A stretch of DNA of 64,000 nt from positions 8,989,070 to 9,053,069 of the forward strand of contig NC_064038.1 in the NCBI RefSeq assembly GCF_932526225.1. The letters run 5' to 3'. This document shows, piece by piece, positions 47,813 to 61,500 of this stretch. The notes beneath the pieces were generated by a model that was not told the origin of the DNA, searched no databases, and saw only the letters and a program-made list of their open reading frames with translations. Within the stretch, counting starts at the first letter, position 1, and every line of letters begins with the position of its first letter. Position numbers and translations under genes: made by a program. The stretch comes from Nematostella vectensis (lineage: Eukaryota; Cnidaria; Anthozoa; Actiniaria; Edwardsiidae).

Positions 47813-49828
47813 ATGGCGTCAGTTAGAGTGAGAAGAAATCGGCAGCGAAATCTAACGGTAGATGAAGTTTTATCGAGTGTTTTTGACGAAAACACAACAG
47901 ATTTGGACTCTTCTGACTCGGAGGATGGCGAAGATGAATTACCAACGTTATTCCCGGCAATTCCAGCCGATCTAGAAGACGATTCTGTCGAAAGTGTAAG
48001 CTCTTATGAGGACTCCAGCAGCTCTTCGAGTGATTCAGAGTTTGATCGACGTCAAAGTGTGACAAATCAGCGACAAGAGAAAGCGAGAAATCTTCGTGAA
48101 TGTTCACAAAATGCTCGAAGAACTATTCGAGGGGTTCGCAGAGGAAGAGGTGCCAGGCGAGGCAGAGCAATTTCAGTTCAACAAAGGAGAGAAATCCAAG
48201 ATGGCGGCCGTCAACAATATATTTGGTCGAAAGAGGTCAACAGAAGAATTTTAAAACCGTTTACAAATGCTGTTGGGCTGGCAAATAGAGGACAGAGGAG
48301 GGAGAAATCTGCTCTTGAGTATTTTGAATTATTTTTTTACCAAGAGGTTTGGGATTGCCTCGTCACTATGACCAACCTGAATGCAGAGAGGAAGGGAGCC
48401 AAGGGTACTAGTGGTGGACAATGGAAACCAATAACACAGGATTAAATGAAGGCCTTTTTTGGCTTGAACATTGCTATGGGAATTGTTAAACTTCCTGAGG
48501 CAAAAATGTATTGGCAGAAGAAAATATGGCTCTTGACTGTTCCCTCATTCAGTCAAGTCATGTCTCGTAACAGATTCTTTCAGATTCTACAGTACATTCA
48601 TGTCTCAGATGACTCCAACATTGTGCCTTCTGGGCAACCTGGTTATGATAAATTGCATAAAATCAAGCCACTTTTGAATCTTCTTTTCCCTAAATTTGAA
48701 AATGCCTACAATCTGCACAAAAACATTTCAATTGATGAGTGCATGATTCCATGGAGAGGACGTTTATCATTTCGCCAGTTTATTGCGAACAAACCTGTCC
48801 GGTTTGGTATCAAGGTTTGGGTGCTAGCCGATTCTGAATCAAAGTATGTCTACCGACAGCAACTGTACATTGGAAAGAATCCTGGGGAAAGAGCTGAGGT
48901 TGGACTGGCAGCAAGGGTTGTAAAAGAGCTGTGTTCAGGCCTTGAAGGTATGGGACATCACCTCTATACTGACAACTATTATACCAGTGTTGAACTCTAT
49001 CAGTTCTTGTTTGACAACCAAATATATGCATGTGGAACAATAAAGGGAAACAGAAAAAACTTTGCAAAGGAGGTTCTATTTGAGAATACAAGAGGACTTG
49101 CTAGGGGTAGTAGTAAGTGGCTTATGTGTGGACCTCTTCTGGCAGTGGGGTGGCTTGACAACAAGGCTGTATATTTTTTATCTACAATTCACCCCCCTGA
49201 GTTTCCAGTTCGTGCTCCAGTCCATGCAAGAAATGTCAAAAGAAGAGGTGCAGGTGAAGGAGGACAAAGTGGCGATATTCCTTGCCCACCCCTTCTCAAA
49301 GATTATAATGCCTATATGGGGGGTGTGGACCAGTCTGACCAGATGCTTAGGTACTATACATGTATCAGAAAGACGGTGAAATGGTACCGTCGTGTACTGT
49401 TTCATGAAGTAGAGGTGGCAATCCACAATGCTTTTGTGTTAGAGTGTGAGGATAGAGAGGGTACACCTAGACCAATCAGAACCTCTCTGGAGTTCAGAGA
49501 AGAGCTTGCTGAGAACTTGATTGGCAACATGCGGGTTGCCCATAATGCTGCCCAGAGACCCCCCAGAAATGAGGAGCTAAGACTGACTGATGTTGGTTTG
49601 CATTTGCCTGAAATGCGTCAGGATAAGGGTAACTGTGCTGTTTGTAGTAAGAAAATAAGAAAAACCCACTCTGACAGGTATAAGGATGTGCCATTGGCCA
49701 GAAGACCCAAGGTTCCCTACGTGCCACGCCCTAGCATCTATTGCAATGTGTGTAATGTCTTCCTCTGCTTGCAGAAAGATCAAAACTGTTGGAAAGATTT
49801 CCATACAAAAGTGGAGTACTGGCGATAG
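47813..49828 (+). pseudogene. piggyBac transposase with one in-frame stop
   Basis: A DDE-type transposase for cut-and-paste transposition at TTAA. The frame from ATG at 47813 runs 210 codons (acidic Ser/Glu/Asp-rich N-terminus, then an Arg-rich RRGRGARRG segment), stops at TAA (48443-48445), and resumes in the same frame for 460 codons. The context around the stop (ITQD, then MKAFFGLN) fits the family position that usually holds Glu, so a single GAA-to-TAA change is the likely lesion. The second part has the catalytic aspartates: SIDECMIPWRG (D97 of the second part), LYTDNYYTS (D176) and MGGVDQSDQM (D295). A C-terminal Cys/His zinc-binding domain follows (CAVC, then CNVC and C..H). No other frameshift is seen, indicating a young copy. 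Confidence 0.95.
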
Positions 49829-50138
49829 ACTATGTTTTTAGGTGTTTTTGCATTGACATTTTCTAGTTTTTATGAAATTATATGTTATGTGTCTAAAGAT
49901 AAAATATTGATTTTTAGTATGATATTTTTTGATAAATTCTTATTTTGTAAATTCAATTTCCATCAAACCAATGTACTGAGTACTGAAATATCTAATTTAA
50001 AGTAAAGAACAACATTTAAGCTTTAATTTCATATATAACATAAAGTACATTTCAAAGTCTGGGTTGTCCCAATAAATATTCTTTCGTTATCACACATTTG
50101 CTCTTGTTTTGGGCCTCAGGAGCCTGGGTATGAAAGGG

Positions 50139-51583
50139 TTAAACCCAAAGAGCCAACCCCCAAGTTAATGGATCCCATAAGTAGGGGGGAGGGATGAGAA
50201 AGGGGATACGGGAAAGGCATACCTGTCAACTCTCCCGCATTTAGGTGGGAGTCTCAAGATTTTGGACATCTTTTCCCGCTCCCCCTCATGGAGCACCAAA
50301 TCTCCTACCTTTTAGCAATTTTTACCGCTTCTGAAAAATTTTTCTATAGAAAATCAACATTTTGCCTTTTCTATTGAAATAATTAAAACAATAGTTTCTT
50401 TACGTGGCACAATTTATCTAACACCCTTTATAAGATCTGTAATTGAATTTTTGCTCAAGAGCTTTCTATACAGCAAACGCCTGCAATGGTATACCCACCT
50501 CTCCCCGTAAAAATTATACCCCACCCTTCCCCCCAAAAAAACTCTCAAGCCTTGAGATTTTCGGAGGTTGACAGGAATGCAAAGGGGGATAAAAGCTAAA
50601 TGCTTCATAGTTCAGGCACCACTAAGGGGGAGGGGCTAGGGGCGCAGCCGCACGACTTTTTGCTACAGAAACATGTCAAATACTATAATGTATTCCTTTT
50701 TCGTTTTTCAATATAAACATTTTTTCAATTGTCAACCCACCCTCTTTTCAACATGATCCACAATCCCTGCTTCTTATGTTGCAGGAAAATTGTGGTTATC
50801 TTGCATCAAGCATTTTTTAAATAATAGGAAAACGATGAGGACAACAAAACTGTGTTAGGTTTTTATTTCTATACGTGTTCCCATTGAAGATTCTGCTAAA
50901 TTTTCGTTAACAAGACAAATGACCAGTAAGAGAGAGAATTAAAACAAACATGTATGTTGTATGTTAAATGGATATTCTATTTTGCTTTTGATTCAGTTGT
51001 GAATCACATAAAATAGATTTAAATAATAGGGATGCCTTGTGGTCCCATGAATCATTTGCTTTATATGTCACAATCTTATAATACAATACTTATTTGTGCT
51101 AATGTGTAACCAAACATTCAAACCAAATCGCAATCAACATTAATAAATGCTCATTTTTTTTCTTCTTGAAAACACTTTCTCTATCAATAAGTGGGGTTTC
51201 TTCTCTTTAAAATATAATCCCCCTTTAATCCTCGTTAGCTGTCATTTTGACTTTCAGAAAGAGTATAAACTGACTACCTTATTAGAACATGAATTACAAA
51301 CTGTAAAAGCCATGATTTTGTAGTAGGCTACCTACTGTAACAGAGTTGACTAACAGTTTTTTGTGGACTATATTACTCACTGTAGAATGAACTCCCCTTT
51401 ATCTGTTCCAAGTGCAAATAATCTCAAGGTTCATTTTATTTTCAAAAGGAAAAGTCAGTAAAAACAGAATTTAAGTAAGATTACCCTAGCCTCATTTTTC
51501 AAAATAATCTAAAATCAGCAAGGGATTATTAACCTATATAAACAATATTGTACATAATTTCCTAAATTTTGGATGACTATTCA
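50139..51583. other. intergenic DNA between piggyBac and FAM219-like gene
   Basis: No gene is supported. AT-rich, with chance short ORFs. Contains the 3' UTR of the FAM219-like gene near its right end. Confidence 0.5.
51435..51440 (-). terminator. candidate poly(A) signal of FAM219-like gene
   Basis: A minus-strand AATAAA about 145 nt downstream of the FAM219-like stop codon; spacing is reasonable for a short 3' UTR. Confidence 0.5.
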
Positions 51584-54300
51584 TCAAGAAATGACACAGC
51601 TGTTAATAGAGACACCACAACATTTAGTGTCTACAGACCGTGGAGGAATGAGATCTAAGTCCTCCTCGTCTGACATTTCATCCAGTCTATAGCCATCTTT
51701 AAGTAGTCTCTCCTCACACTCTGCTAGCTCCTGTATATTCAAATGAGAAGAGAGGTTCAGGACATTGGGGTGAGAATATGGTAGACAGATATGTAGGGGT
51801 TCTATGGGTGTGGTCACAGAGGGTAGCATATTGGGGTAATAGAATTGGTAGACAGACATACGGGGGTAGGATTTATTGGTATGGTTATTTTATAGCTCCT
51901 GTATAACCAAATGGGAAAACAAAGAAAAAGGAAAAGAGGAAGGGGTTAAGGGTGTGGTCACTTTAGTTCCTTACACTAGTGGGAAAGAATAAATAACCCT
52001 GGGTTTCAGAGGATGATAAATAACCAATTGTCAAAATAATGGTATTAGTAAAGAGATGGTGGTAAGGTCAGCACTGGAATTTACACCTTATTTGTCAGGT
52101 TTTAATATTAATACTTGCAACCTACTGTCTCACACAACCTCAAATGCTATGGTATAAGCAAGTTATTGGGGAAAACACCCAAAATTCCTCTCTTACAAGA
52201 AGTTACTCTAAAATGCGTCTTCTTGTTGATCTAAAATCAACCCTTCTATGCCAGCTTTGTGGATTTCCGTGGGAAAAAAAGCCTTCATACTAAAAATATG
52301 AGAAGGGGAAACAGAAAAAATAGCAAACAAAGACCAGCTACTGACAGTAGCTGGTACTGTAGCTATTTTGAACCCTGTAGTAAACATTTAACATTGTCAT
52401 GCCAACTGTACCTTAGAGTTTTGACTGCTTGTTAGACCTTGTTTACTCTGTTTAGAGTACTGCCGTACTGTCAGCTCTTCATCGCTGCTACATAATCAAA
52501 ATCAAAACGTCAGATAACAAGTGAATTTCAAATTGCAAAGTGTATGTAATTATACTTGGGTAATCTCATAGTGAATTTACCTGTCGGAATCCATGGCAAA
52601 GAGCGGCCTCTTATCAAGCTTGTGCTTTTTTGAGGATCCATTTTTATATCTTGCAAATCTTTGTTGAAAAAAACATGTGTTTAACAACTGATCTACAGTA
52701 GGAAGGGAACCGCAATCAAAACATGTAAAATACTGCAAATAGTGCATATTGGAAAAGTCTGTTACTTTTCTTTGTATTACTATGTACTGTGTCTACAAAT
52801 TTATTTTTATTTCCTTGCACCTTACCACATATACGCATTACAGTAAGTGACGTATGTAAGTGGAAAGGGAAAAGGGAGAAATGTGAACTGTTTAGTTTTC
52901 CAGAGCAAATAAGAATCTTACATCTTTGCTAACAAAAATAAAATATATATTGTTATCATTTATAGTTTCACTGGTTGCATATGTACATCGCTGCATTGAC
53001 CCTGGCCATGTAACAGGTTTCCTCTCTACTAAACTACTATAATAACCAACATTACACTAAAAGTAAAATTTCATGCATCCCACAAACTTTTTTTAAAATC
53101 AAGTGGGAATAAAAGCAACCACTTTTTTAGTTTTTATTTTCATACTGCCATTGTAAACCAGTTCACTGTAAATGTTAAGCAGAGTTTTATTTTATCCTTC
53201 TTATGGTTAATAAATACTGTAAGTTATCTAACTTGACTTGCTGTTATCCTTACCCGTTTGGTTGAGAAGTTATAACACCATTTCCATTTTTCCGTCTGCT
53301 CTTCTGAAGACGTAGTTCTATATGCAAATGACACAGAAAAATTGGTACATTTCATATAAACCTCATATACTTTACGTCTTTAATAATTCAAAGACTGAGC
53401 TTTGTGTTTTTATGCATAGAAAAACATATTTTAAAGAAGTGCAGGCTACTGTAGTATTCTAAACTGTAATATTGTGTATTACATCTGGCTGTTCTCTTTG
53501 GCTGACCATGACAAAGATCCATGTCAGTCCATAGCTTTATATTGATAAGGGAAAGTTTAGATATACAGTTCCTTATATATCAATATTTTAAAAGTATATC
53601 CCACAGGGAATTAAAAGAGATCAAATGTTACACAAGGAAAAATGAACAAGCTGATCTTAAACTTTCACTGTGGGTAGATGGCAGTTGAGCAAAAGGAAAT
53701 CATATTTCACGGCTGTTATAAAATCATTCTCTAGGATTAAAATATTTAGACTTTGTGATGTGGTACTTAATTTTAATCTATTTGTATTTCTATCAAACAC
53801 AAACTCGTTATTCTAAGCATAATATAAGCTTAAGTTAAGTATTTTATTCGTTTGGTGAGTGTGAAATTACAATGGGCTTGGAAGCAAGCGAATGTCACCA
53901 ATTTTGAGTCTATGTCTATGTTAGAATCAAGTGTTTATATTAGAATAATTTCCATAATTCCTTATCAAATGAAGAAAAAGGACACTAACACACGTACCGA
54001 GCTTCTGTTGTAATGGCGTCGAAGATGATCGCAAATTTCTCGATTGATGGCCGTTTTCGCTTCCATTCTCTGACACCTACAGCAGAAAAACTCACGTTAT
54101 TACCCTCTAAGAACCTAACATTTGTCTAGAACGGGCGATAAACAGAAACAACAACATTTTAGTGATACTTTTAAAATCAAAAGTCAAAGTACACTTGCTC
54201 GTCACTTCAAGATCATAACAAAGATCAAAATTCTCACCTTTCTCAAAGAATTCCCCTTAGATTGCATGTAATTCGACCCATTAGGGACCTCAGCTGACAT
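51584..54300 (-). CDS. FAM219A: FAM219-like protein, six exons
   Basis: Homolog of the small FAM219A/B proteins, whose function is unknown. Exons in transcript order: 54300-54238, 54076-53998, 53317-53254, 52658-52581, 52487-52412, 51730-51584. They join in phase to 507 nt, 168 residues, close to the vertebrate length as recalled (about 185). The start is an ATG giving MSAEVPNGSNYM. Family landmarks: STPLQQKLELRLQ in the N-terminal half (vertebrate SPLQVKLE), KRPLFAMDSDS before an acidic SDEEL, and the hallmark C-terminus LLKDGYRLDEMSDEEDLDLIPP followed by a Cys-containing tail. All splice sites are GT-AG. Mostly disordered, no signal peptide or membrane segment. Confidence 0.92.
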
Positions 54301-54548
54301 TGAGCAGGGATAATAGTCGTGTATAAATCTATGTCATGAATTTCGAACACAGTTTCTAGAAGGGACATTGAATCAGTTCATACCAGTCGACAAGAGACGA
54401 GTGGAAGTAGGTACCAGGCCTTCATGTTTATCACAGTCATGTCTTGTGACCGGAAGTGTTTTTTTACGGAAATATCACAGCGTGCTGTGCATGATGATGA
54501 GATGAAATTCCCACACTACTATTATTGCAATACGGTCATTCACAAGAA

Positions 54549-54800
54549 ACGCAAGCGAGAAAAAGACCCCGATATTCTGCAGTCTACATCTCAGCGAGCT
54601 AAGCGTGGTGTAACCGACTAAGACAGGCCTGGTATCCTGGGTATTGCCTCCCATTAATGCGCGGGTACCTCAGGTTTGTGTTGTACAGTTCGCTAGATAG
54701 CGGTGCTGGGGCCGAAATTTTCAGCCTAGCCGTAAAGCGTTAGCTGCCATACGGGGTTTCAGCTTATGTCTGGAAGTATGGTCTATTTTTTTTCTCGTTT
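54549..54800. repeat. dispersed repeat copy 2 (partner near 2.0 kb)
   Basis: Direct copy of the segment at about 2019-2275, with the shared open segment KREKDPDI then QSTSQRA and the shared string GTACAGTTCGCTAGATAGCG. It begins about 250 bp upstream of the FAM219-like start codon on the other side. Confidence 0.75.
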
Positions 54801-57800
54801 CATTTGATCTGAGGAGGTTCTATCCTCGGGTAATTGGCTCTACCTTTTTTTTTTCTATTAAATATACTTTTATGGAATTATCTTTTTTTTTTCTTCCATT
54901 TCTGTTATATCCCATGCGCTAGAGAGTATTTATACATGTAACATTTGTAACACTATTCAGGTACAGTAATACCGCGCGTTCATGTAAAAAAAACATCCTC
55001 TTATTCTACAATGTTTCAAGGTAAAATCAAATCCTGTGGAACGCGTGGCGATGGCAAATATTATAACAGATTATTCTTCGAAGGTGTTGTCCGTCAGTCA
55101 TTCAAAATGTCAAGGCTTCGTCCCTAGCGGAGAATGTGGCTCGCTATAGAGAACATTTCGAATTCGAACTTTTCTCGTACTTCTTCCAAATCGCTGTAGT
55201 CCATGACTATCATAGAGAACAGAAAAATGAAAAAGACACGGGGTCCCTCAACTTCTAGCTCACTCTCAACTTCAAGCTCTTCTTAACAACATGGCTCTAC
55301 TAGTCTCTGCTTCTCTACATCTTTCTCTTTAAGGTACGGTGATAAGAGCAGAATGTTGTGACAGCGTTTACCATAAAAGTTCGAAGGCGATGTTACGCTT
55401 TTTACTTCCGGCGAAGAAGCTTTTGTCACAGCAAATGATCCTTGTTCTTGCTGTTGATTCGCTATCTTTTTTCTTCGACTTCGTTCAACCAATCACAAGT
55501 GCTTGCGAAAAAGCTTGACGTCTTTTAGCTGCGTGCAAGTTTGGTTGATGTATACATATCCGAGTTTTGTTGCAAAAAGTAGAACCGTTTTCTAATTCTG
55601 CAGCAAACTTTTTTAACTTGCAACAAAAAAATTGCTGCGACTAAGGTTGGCTCGCCTGTAGTAAAACATGCAGCGTCACGTACGAACTTTTTTGCAGCAG
55701 TGCTGCTCGTATCACCGTATCTTAAGTAAGATATCATGAGCCTCAGCATCAAGCACATCGTCCTCCTGTACGTTCTCGTTTGTCATGGCGATGTGTACAT
55801 CCTTTGCTACTTTCTAGCGGTCGGGGCATGATAGCCCAAAGTGACCCGCCTATTTGGCGGAAATATGCACCACAAACTTAGGTAGTTTTCTTTCTCGAGT
55901 AGGATTCCTCAAATTTCTACTGGCTCGAAGATTCTTGAGCTGAAAAACCATAACACCAGACAGAACGTTACAACTAATGACGTCATAATTTCAGGGCCGA
56001 AGCACGAGCCTTGAGCCGCACACGCACGGATCACGCTGTGTATGTGGTTATTCTGCGTGTTGACTTCGGTGTCGAGTGATGGATTACACATTCGACAACA
56101 AGTTGACCGCCCGTAAATCACAAACCTCTTATTCCCTTGCGTTTAATTTACGTTAAGCAGCAATGGTAATCAAAAGTAAAATATTTTGAGGATGGCAAGG
56201 AAGAACCCCATCTCGTCGCGCAGTGAATGCTGGTCTATCGTGCCCGCATGAGTAAATTTTCAAAAGAACGGCACTGAATTCAGTTTCTCTCCGTCGACAA
56301 ACGACAAGTGGATGTCGGAACCCTTTCCATGCATCACGATCATGTCTTGTGTCTAATAATTTTAATTATTTTACTATTTCGAAATCGAAACAAACTCGGC
56401 CGGCATATGTAAAACAACTAATTATACCAAGGAGCTAAAAAACACTTTATTTGGCCATTTCAAATCATATATTAATAATAATCAGATCACCTATCTACCT
56501 ATATTAATACAAATGTTTTTTTCCTCTTTATGATAATATTTTCTAATACAAAATATAATAATTATAAGCCGATTTACCGACAGCTGAGAACATTTAAAGC
56601 TACCAAACTCGAAAAAAAAGTTACTCGAGAAAAAGGTTTGAATCTAGCATGCCTCATACAAATGGCTAAGACAGTGCTTTTGTTTCAAGCAATGTTGTGT
56701 TCTTGGTACACAATATTGATGAACTTCTTGTCTCTGGATTGTAGGCACAAAATTTGGTAGCGACGCGCGCTACCGTGGCCGTGTTTTTCTAGAAAGTTAG
56801 CATGCGAACATCACAGTATTGATTTGTAGATGCTTTACAACTAAAAGAATATTTTCGTGCAACTGAAGCACCTCTTGGCTCTGCCGGTTGACTAGTAATC
56901 AACCAGATAGTAGGTTCCTACGCAACCTCATGAGATGGCCACGCTAGCGCGCATCGAATTGTAAGTATAACCGCTTGTGGGCAAAAACCTAACCTACCCC
57001 CCCCCCCCCCCAAATAAATGTTTTCGACCTACCACTAGGAATGGTGCAAATTATACCAAAATAAATCAAAGTACCACCACTAATACACCATAATATTTTA
57101 GTTGCCATGTGAGATAACAAGAATTTAAAACGAAACTTGAATCTTGTAATTTAGGTAATCAATGAAAATACCGGAAATGTCGAGTATAAGCAACCTCGTC
57201 CCCAGGGTCTTCTGGGTAATTTTCAATATGGCGTTTTGAAAATTACCCAGAAGACCCTGGGGACGAGGTTGGAGTATAAGTGACTGCCGAAATTTAGGTT
57301 AAAGACGCTTGCCCCATTTCTACAAAATTTGTTTGTACGTATGGATTGGCGAAAAGTAAGCGTTTCTTCGACGGTGAAATTGTTTTCCCAGATGAAGGAA
57401 TGTTATCCTGAAGAACCATCTAAACAGTCCTAGCCGCGAGAAAATATGCATGCTGGAGGAGCCAAGGTTTTTTTTCTCGGCCACGAAAATCTTGCCCGGA
57501 AAATGACTTACATTAACGCTGGGAACCTTTGGGAACGTTCGCAAAGTATGCTGGATTTTCGAGCATGGAAAACACGTAGTAATGCTACATCCAGGAAACC
57601 TAGTTCAAGGCGTTCCTACCCGGTTGCTTGAGCTCGGAAATGATTCCATTGGCGGAACTTTAAATCTTTCCCTCTAATCTTTGTGCCATTTCTAATGCCA
57701 ATGTACCGTTAACTCGCTTCGTGTGACGTCACCACGTCGACCACAGGAAGACCGACAGAAACCCGGGCAAGAACGCCTGGTAGAAGGCTGTGGACCAGCA

Positions 57801-58572
57801 TGCTTTGCGGTTTACATCACCGTGTGGCATGATATGGTGGTGCTTCGCAAACATTGCTTCAACAGATGATCAGCTGTGTGAGGCCAAGCTAGCAATAGGG
57901 GACCAAGGCGTAGATGACGGAAGGCAACGGAAGAAAACAATGGAAAGTTCAAAGAGCCAGACGCAAAATCACAGCCCTGCCATCCTCCCGTTGTTATCAT
58001 CAGAATTATTTCCCGTAAATGATCTATTACAAAGTTAAGGTCGAATGAAATGATAACAACAGGAGGATAGTAAGCCTGTGGTGAAATGCACTCTGTCTGT
58101 GATGAATACATTTCAGCAATTTCCCGCCAAACTACGACGTGGAAAGGACATGTTTCTCGGTCTATCGAGGACGGAACGTTCAAATTCTCTTTACCTGTAA
58201 AGGCACAGTAAAGAACTAAATAATCGAGTTAATTCAATCAAAATAATTTGAAACTAAGCATTCTTAGTACAAGGCATGTTCTCCCTGCCGTCACCGTTGC
58301 TTGAGTTGTCTAATAATGGACTGGTGTTCAAACAGCGGATCGTTAGTACGTGGCTCTTGGAAAACTACACGAAGCTCCTTTAAGGAATTCTTGCTTTGAG
58401 ACATTTCACTACCTTCGGTTGCGCATGTCGACTCCAGGGAGTCCGCTCACCATCAGCACGAAGGCTCACAGATGATGCATGTCTACCATCGACGATGCAA
58501 TGTCTTTCCGGATTCCATGATGATAGTAACTGACGCTTTGCCCTTTTGCTTTGCACTACATAATCTCCTGTA
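54801..58572. other. intergenic DNA between FAM219-like gene and chondroitin synthase
   Basis: No gene supported. Short ORFs at 55283-55492, 55525-55758 and 57812-58183 (minus) and 57790-58038 (plus) show no recognised motifs or consistent splice structure. The right part should include the chondroitin synthase 3' UTR. Contains the palindromic element at 57191-57271 and a C run near 56998-57010. Confidence 0.45.
57191..57271. mobile_element. 81-bp palindromic element with 9-bp target duplication
   Basis: Arms of about 36 bp (CAACCTCGTCCCCAGGGTCT at left, the inverse at right) surround a TATGGCG-containing loop. The direct repeat GAGTATAAG flanks both ends (57182-57190 and 57272-57280). A 9-bp duplication points to a Mutator-like (MULE) transposase acting in trans. 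There is no coding capacity. Confidence 0.85.
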
Positions 58573-61500
58573 TCATCTATTTACAAAGCCTTTACTAATA
58601 AGAGCCTTCAGAACTGAAGTCTGTGAAGCGAATCCGGAAGCCTTAGACGCGTGGCACATCTGTAACTGCCTGTCCACCAGATTTGCGTCACACACTACAG
58701 GGTGGTATATATGTACTAGCCCTGGATCCGCTGAACGAAATACTGATATCTCATCGTGCTTTATAAACTTTTCGTACAAGTCCACGTCTTCTAGCCCCCA
58801 GCCTTGGATCGTAGTATCGAACCCGCCTACGGTCTTTAAGTCATGACTATGCATGCAAACAATTCCGAATGCGTAAGTTCTCCAAAACCCCGCATTCTTG
58901 TTAAAGAGGAAGTTATACTCTTCTTTATAACCCCCAGGATAAGTAATGTTAGGGTCAAACTGACTAAACACCATGGGATAGTACACTTGTTTTCCTAACG
59001 CCGCGTTATTCCGACATCGGTCGAGGAATCCCGCACTGAAGATCAGGTCAACGTCGCAAAAGAATAGAAGGGAGTTTTTACCGAACTGGTTGGCACCTAG
59101 GGTAAGACCTAGTCCCCTGGAGAACGTCCCCATGGCCTCGATCCACAGGAGTTCCGCTTCAGGGTAGCGAGTCTGATACTTTTTGATCAGGGATTTGTGC
59201 TGGTGGGATTCCGCAACTTCCGGGAAATAAACAATCAGTAGTTTGACATCGGCTCTTAGGTTTAAGCATACGGACTCGAAGGTCTTCATGAAGCGTACAA
59301 AAGTGCTATAGCGTCCTGCTAGCGGGAGAATGAAGTGGATGGTCTTTGAGCGCTTCGTGGATGGCTCGGCGCGATACACGAGGTTTCCGAAGGGCTGTTG
59401 GAGATACGCATGATGTCGCACATGGACCGTCATACGCCGCCTGTTATGCCCTATATGACGATGATACTTCATAAGCATGTCCATAATATACTGAGCACCA
59501 AATAAGGGATGAATCCTTATATACCCGTGATTGAGCTTCTTGAATTCCAGACTTCTGTGAAGTACCTTGCTCGCTTCTTCATTTATCAGCTCCATCGTTT
59601 GACTAAGCACGTGGTTTAGGCCGTCTTTTAGCGGATTACGCATTCCAGTCTCGGGCGGCTGGAGCGTCAAATCGGAGTAGAACTTCGTGGCAGTGAACAT
59701 ATCCCAAGACTCCGTATAATTCACAGATAACTGACTATGAAAGTCGCGCACATCTTGAAAGCTAACCTTCTCGTCTGCAGTAAGCTCATTAGTGCTCGCG
59801 CTGAGTAGCCGGTCCATATTACGCAAACTCCTCTGTAGCTTGACGGCGCGGTGCTGGAGGTCCTGTATCTTCATGCCCAAGAAGTGTGAATGCATACGGT
59901 ACATGTAGGGCGGCTTTTTGATAGGGTGGAGGGTGATGGCCTTACGCACGGACTTGGTGTCCAGGTTGCCGTGGAATGCCATGGTGAGAGACTGGTTATG
60001 GTAGAACAGCGCTTGCATCTGAGGAGTCAAAGTATTCATATACACATTAGATACACATTTCTAATAAGATTATACTCAAATAAGTTACTCTCAGACTTCA
60101 AATAAGACTACACTTAGCCTTCAAATATGATTGCACTATAGTCTTCAAATATGATTGCACTTTAGTCTTTAAATATGATTGCACTTCAGCCTTCAAATAT
60201 GATTGTACATTAGTACTTAAATATGATTGCACTTTAGTCTTTAAATATAATTGCATTTAGTCTACATGAAAGCGTTTGCTTGGTGTTTTTATGCGATGCG
60301 CCAAGTCTTTGCCGCTCTGTTATTTTGTTCTATCTGTCCAGGAGGCTCACGACTATCAGTGTATTGCATCACCGGATTAGAGTGAATGCCTAAAAGCAAG
60401 CTTGATTACACTGAGATGATCTATTGCAGACCGGAGCAATTGCAGAATACCCCTTGTTATCGTAACTCCTTTCTCGCGTCAACTCGTCCCCAACGTCAAC
60501 TCGTTAACATCTAAACTCTTCCTCTCTCCCTCGCGGCAACTCGTTATCGTAACTCTTCCTCGCGTCAACTCGTCCCCACGCCAATTCGTTATCATCTAAG
60601 CTCTTCCTCGCGGCTACTCGTTATCGTAACTCTTCCTCGCGTCAACTCGTCATCGTAACTCTTCCTCGCGTCAACTCGTTATCGTAACTCTCCCTCGCGT
60701 CAACTCGTTATCGTAACACTTCCTCGCGTCAACTCGTCCCCACGTCAACTCGTTATCATCTAAACTCTTCATCTCTTCCTCACATCAACTCGTCCCCACA
60801 CTTCAACTCGTTATATCGTCTAAACTCTTCCACGCGTCAACGCGTCCCTCAGTCCTCACGTCAATGTTTCATAGAGGATTTTAGAATAAAATTATGTATC
60901 AATATTGAAAATACCTTAGCCCCAATAACAGAAACAAAATATGATTATTTTTACACATTATATTCATACACCAACTAGTGGGGTAGATACCGCATATCTA
61001 AATGCGTCCTCTGACCAAGATTCGTGGTGGTTGGATCTAATTTAGGCGTTGCAGGACATGACAGTAATCGTCAAACTTAGAGGCGATACCTCCACAACGA
61101 GAATTACGATAATTTAGCTCAATGGCAAATGATATAGATTAAGGATATTCGTTGATAAATTTGTAAATGTACAAATTTGTAAATACGTTTATATATAAAT
61201 TTGTATATATAGAAATTTATATACGGATGTTAGGCGATGAGGCCTAGGAACAGGGTATTCTTTGAGACGACCCAACAGTCTTTGCACGCTTTTCTCCCTC
61301 AGAAAAGCAATATAAATGACGTGACGGAAAAACATGACATGACGCTTCAAATATGCCCATTTCACATCTAATGAGGCGGAAAATGTCTCTAGGTATTTAG
61401 TGAGTAATAACAAACACAAATATCAAATGCGACTTTTTTTTAATTGATGCGCATTTTTGCCATTGAAATTTGAGCTTTTCGTCCCTGAGCCCATACATAG

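Larger units (their letters stand above)
47583..50138 (+). mobile_element. piggyBac transposon, nearly full length
   Basis: The 2556-bp element is bounded by TTAA on both sides (47579-47582 and 50139-50142). The left end begins CCCTTTCCGGACCAGG and the inverted right end CCCTTTCATACCCAGG, so the terminal repeats match at 13 of 16 positions. It carries a single transposase frame on the plus strand broken by one stop. An AATAAA at 50071-50076 serves as a likely poly(A) signal. TTAA targeting and this size are typical of piggyBac. Confidence 0.97.

Noticed and set aside
55283..55492. Minus-strand ORF, 69 codons, basic
   Set aside because: No ATG start, family motif or splice context, and it lies in repeat-like intergenic DNA.
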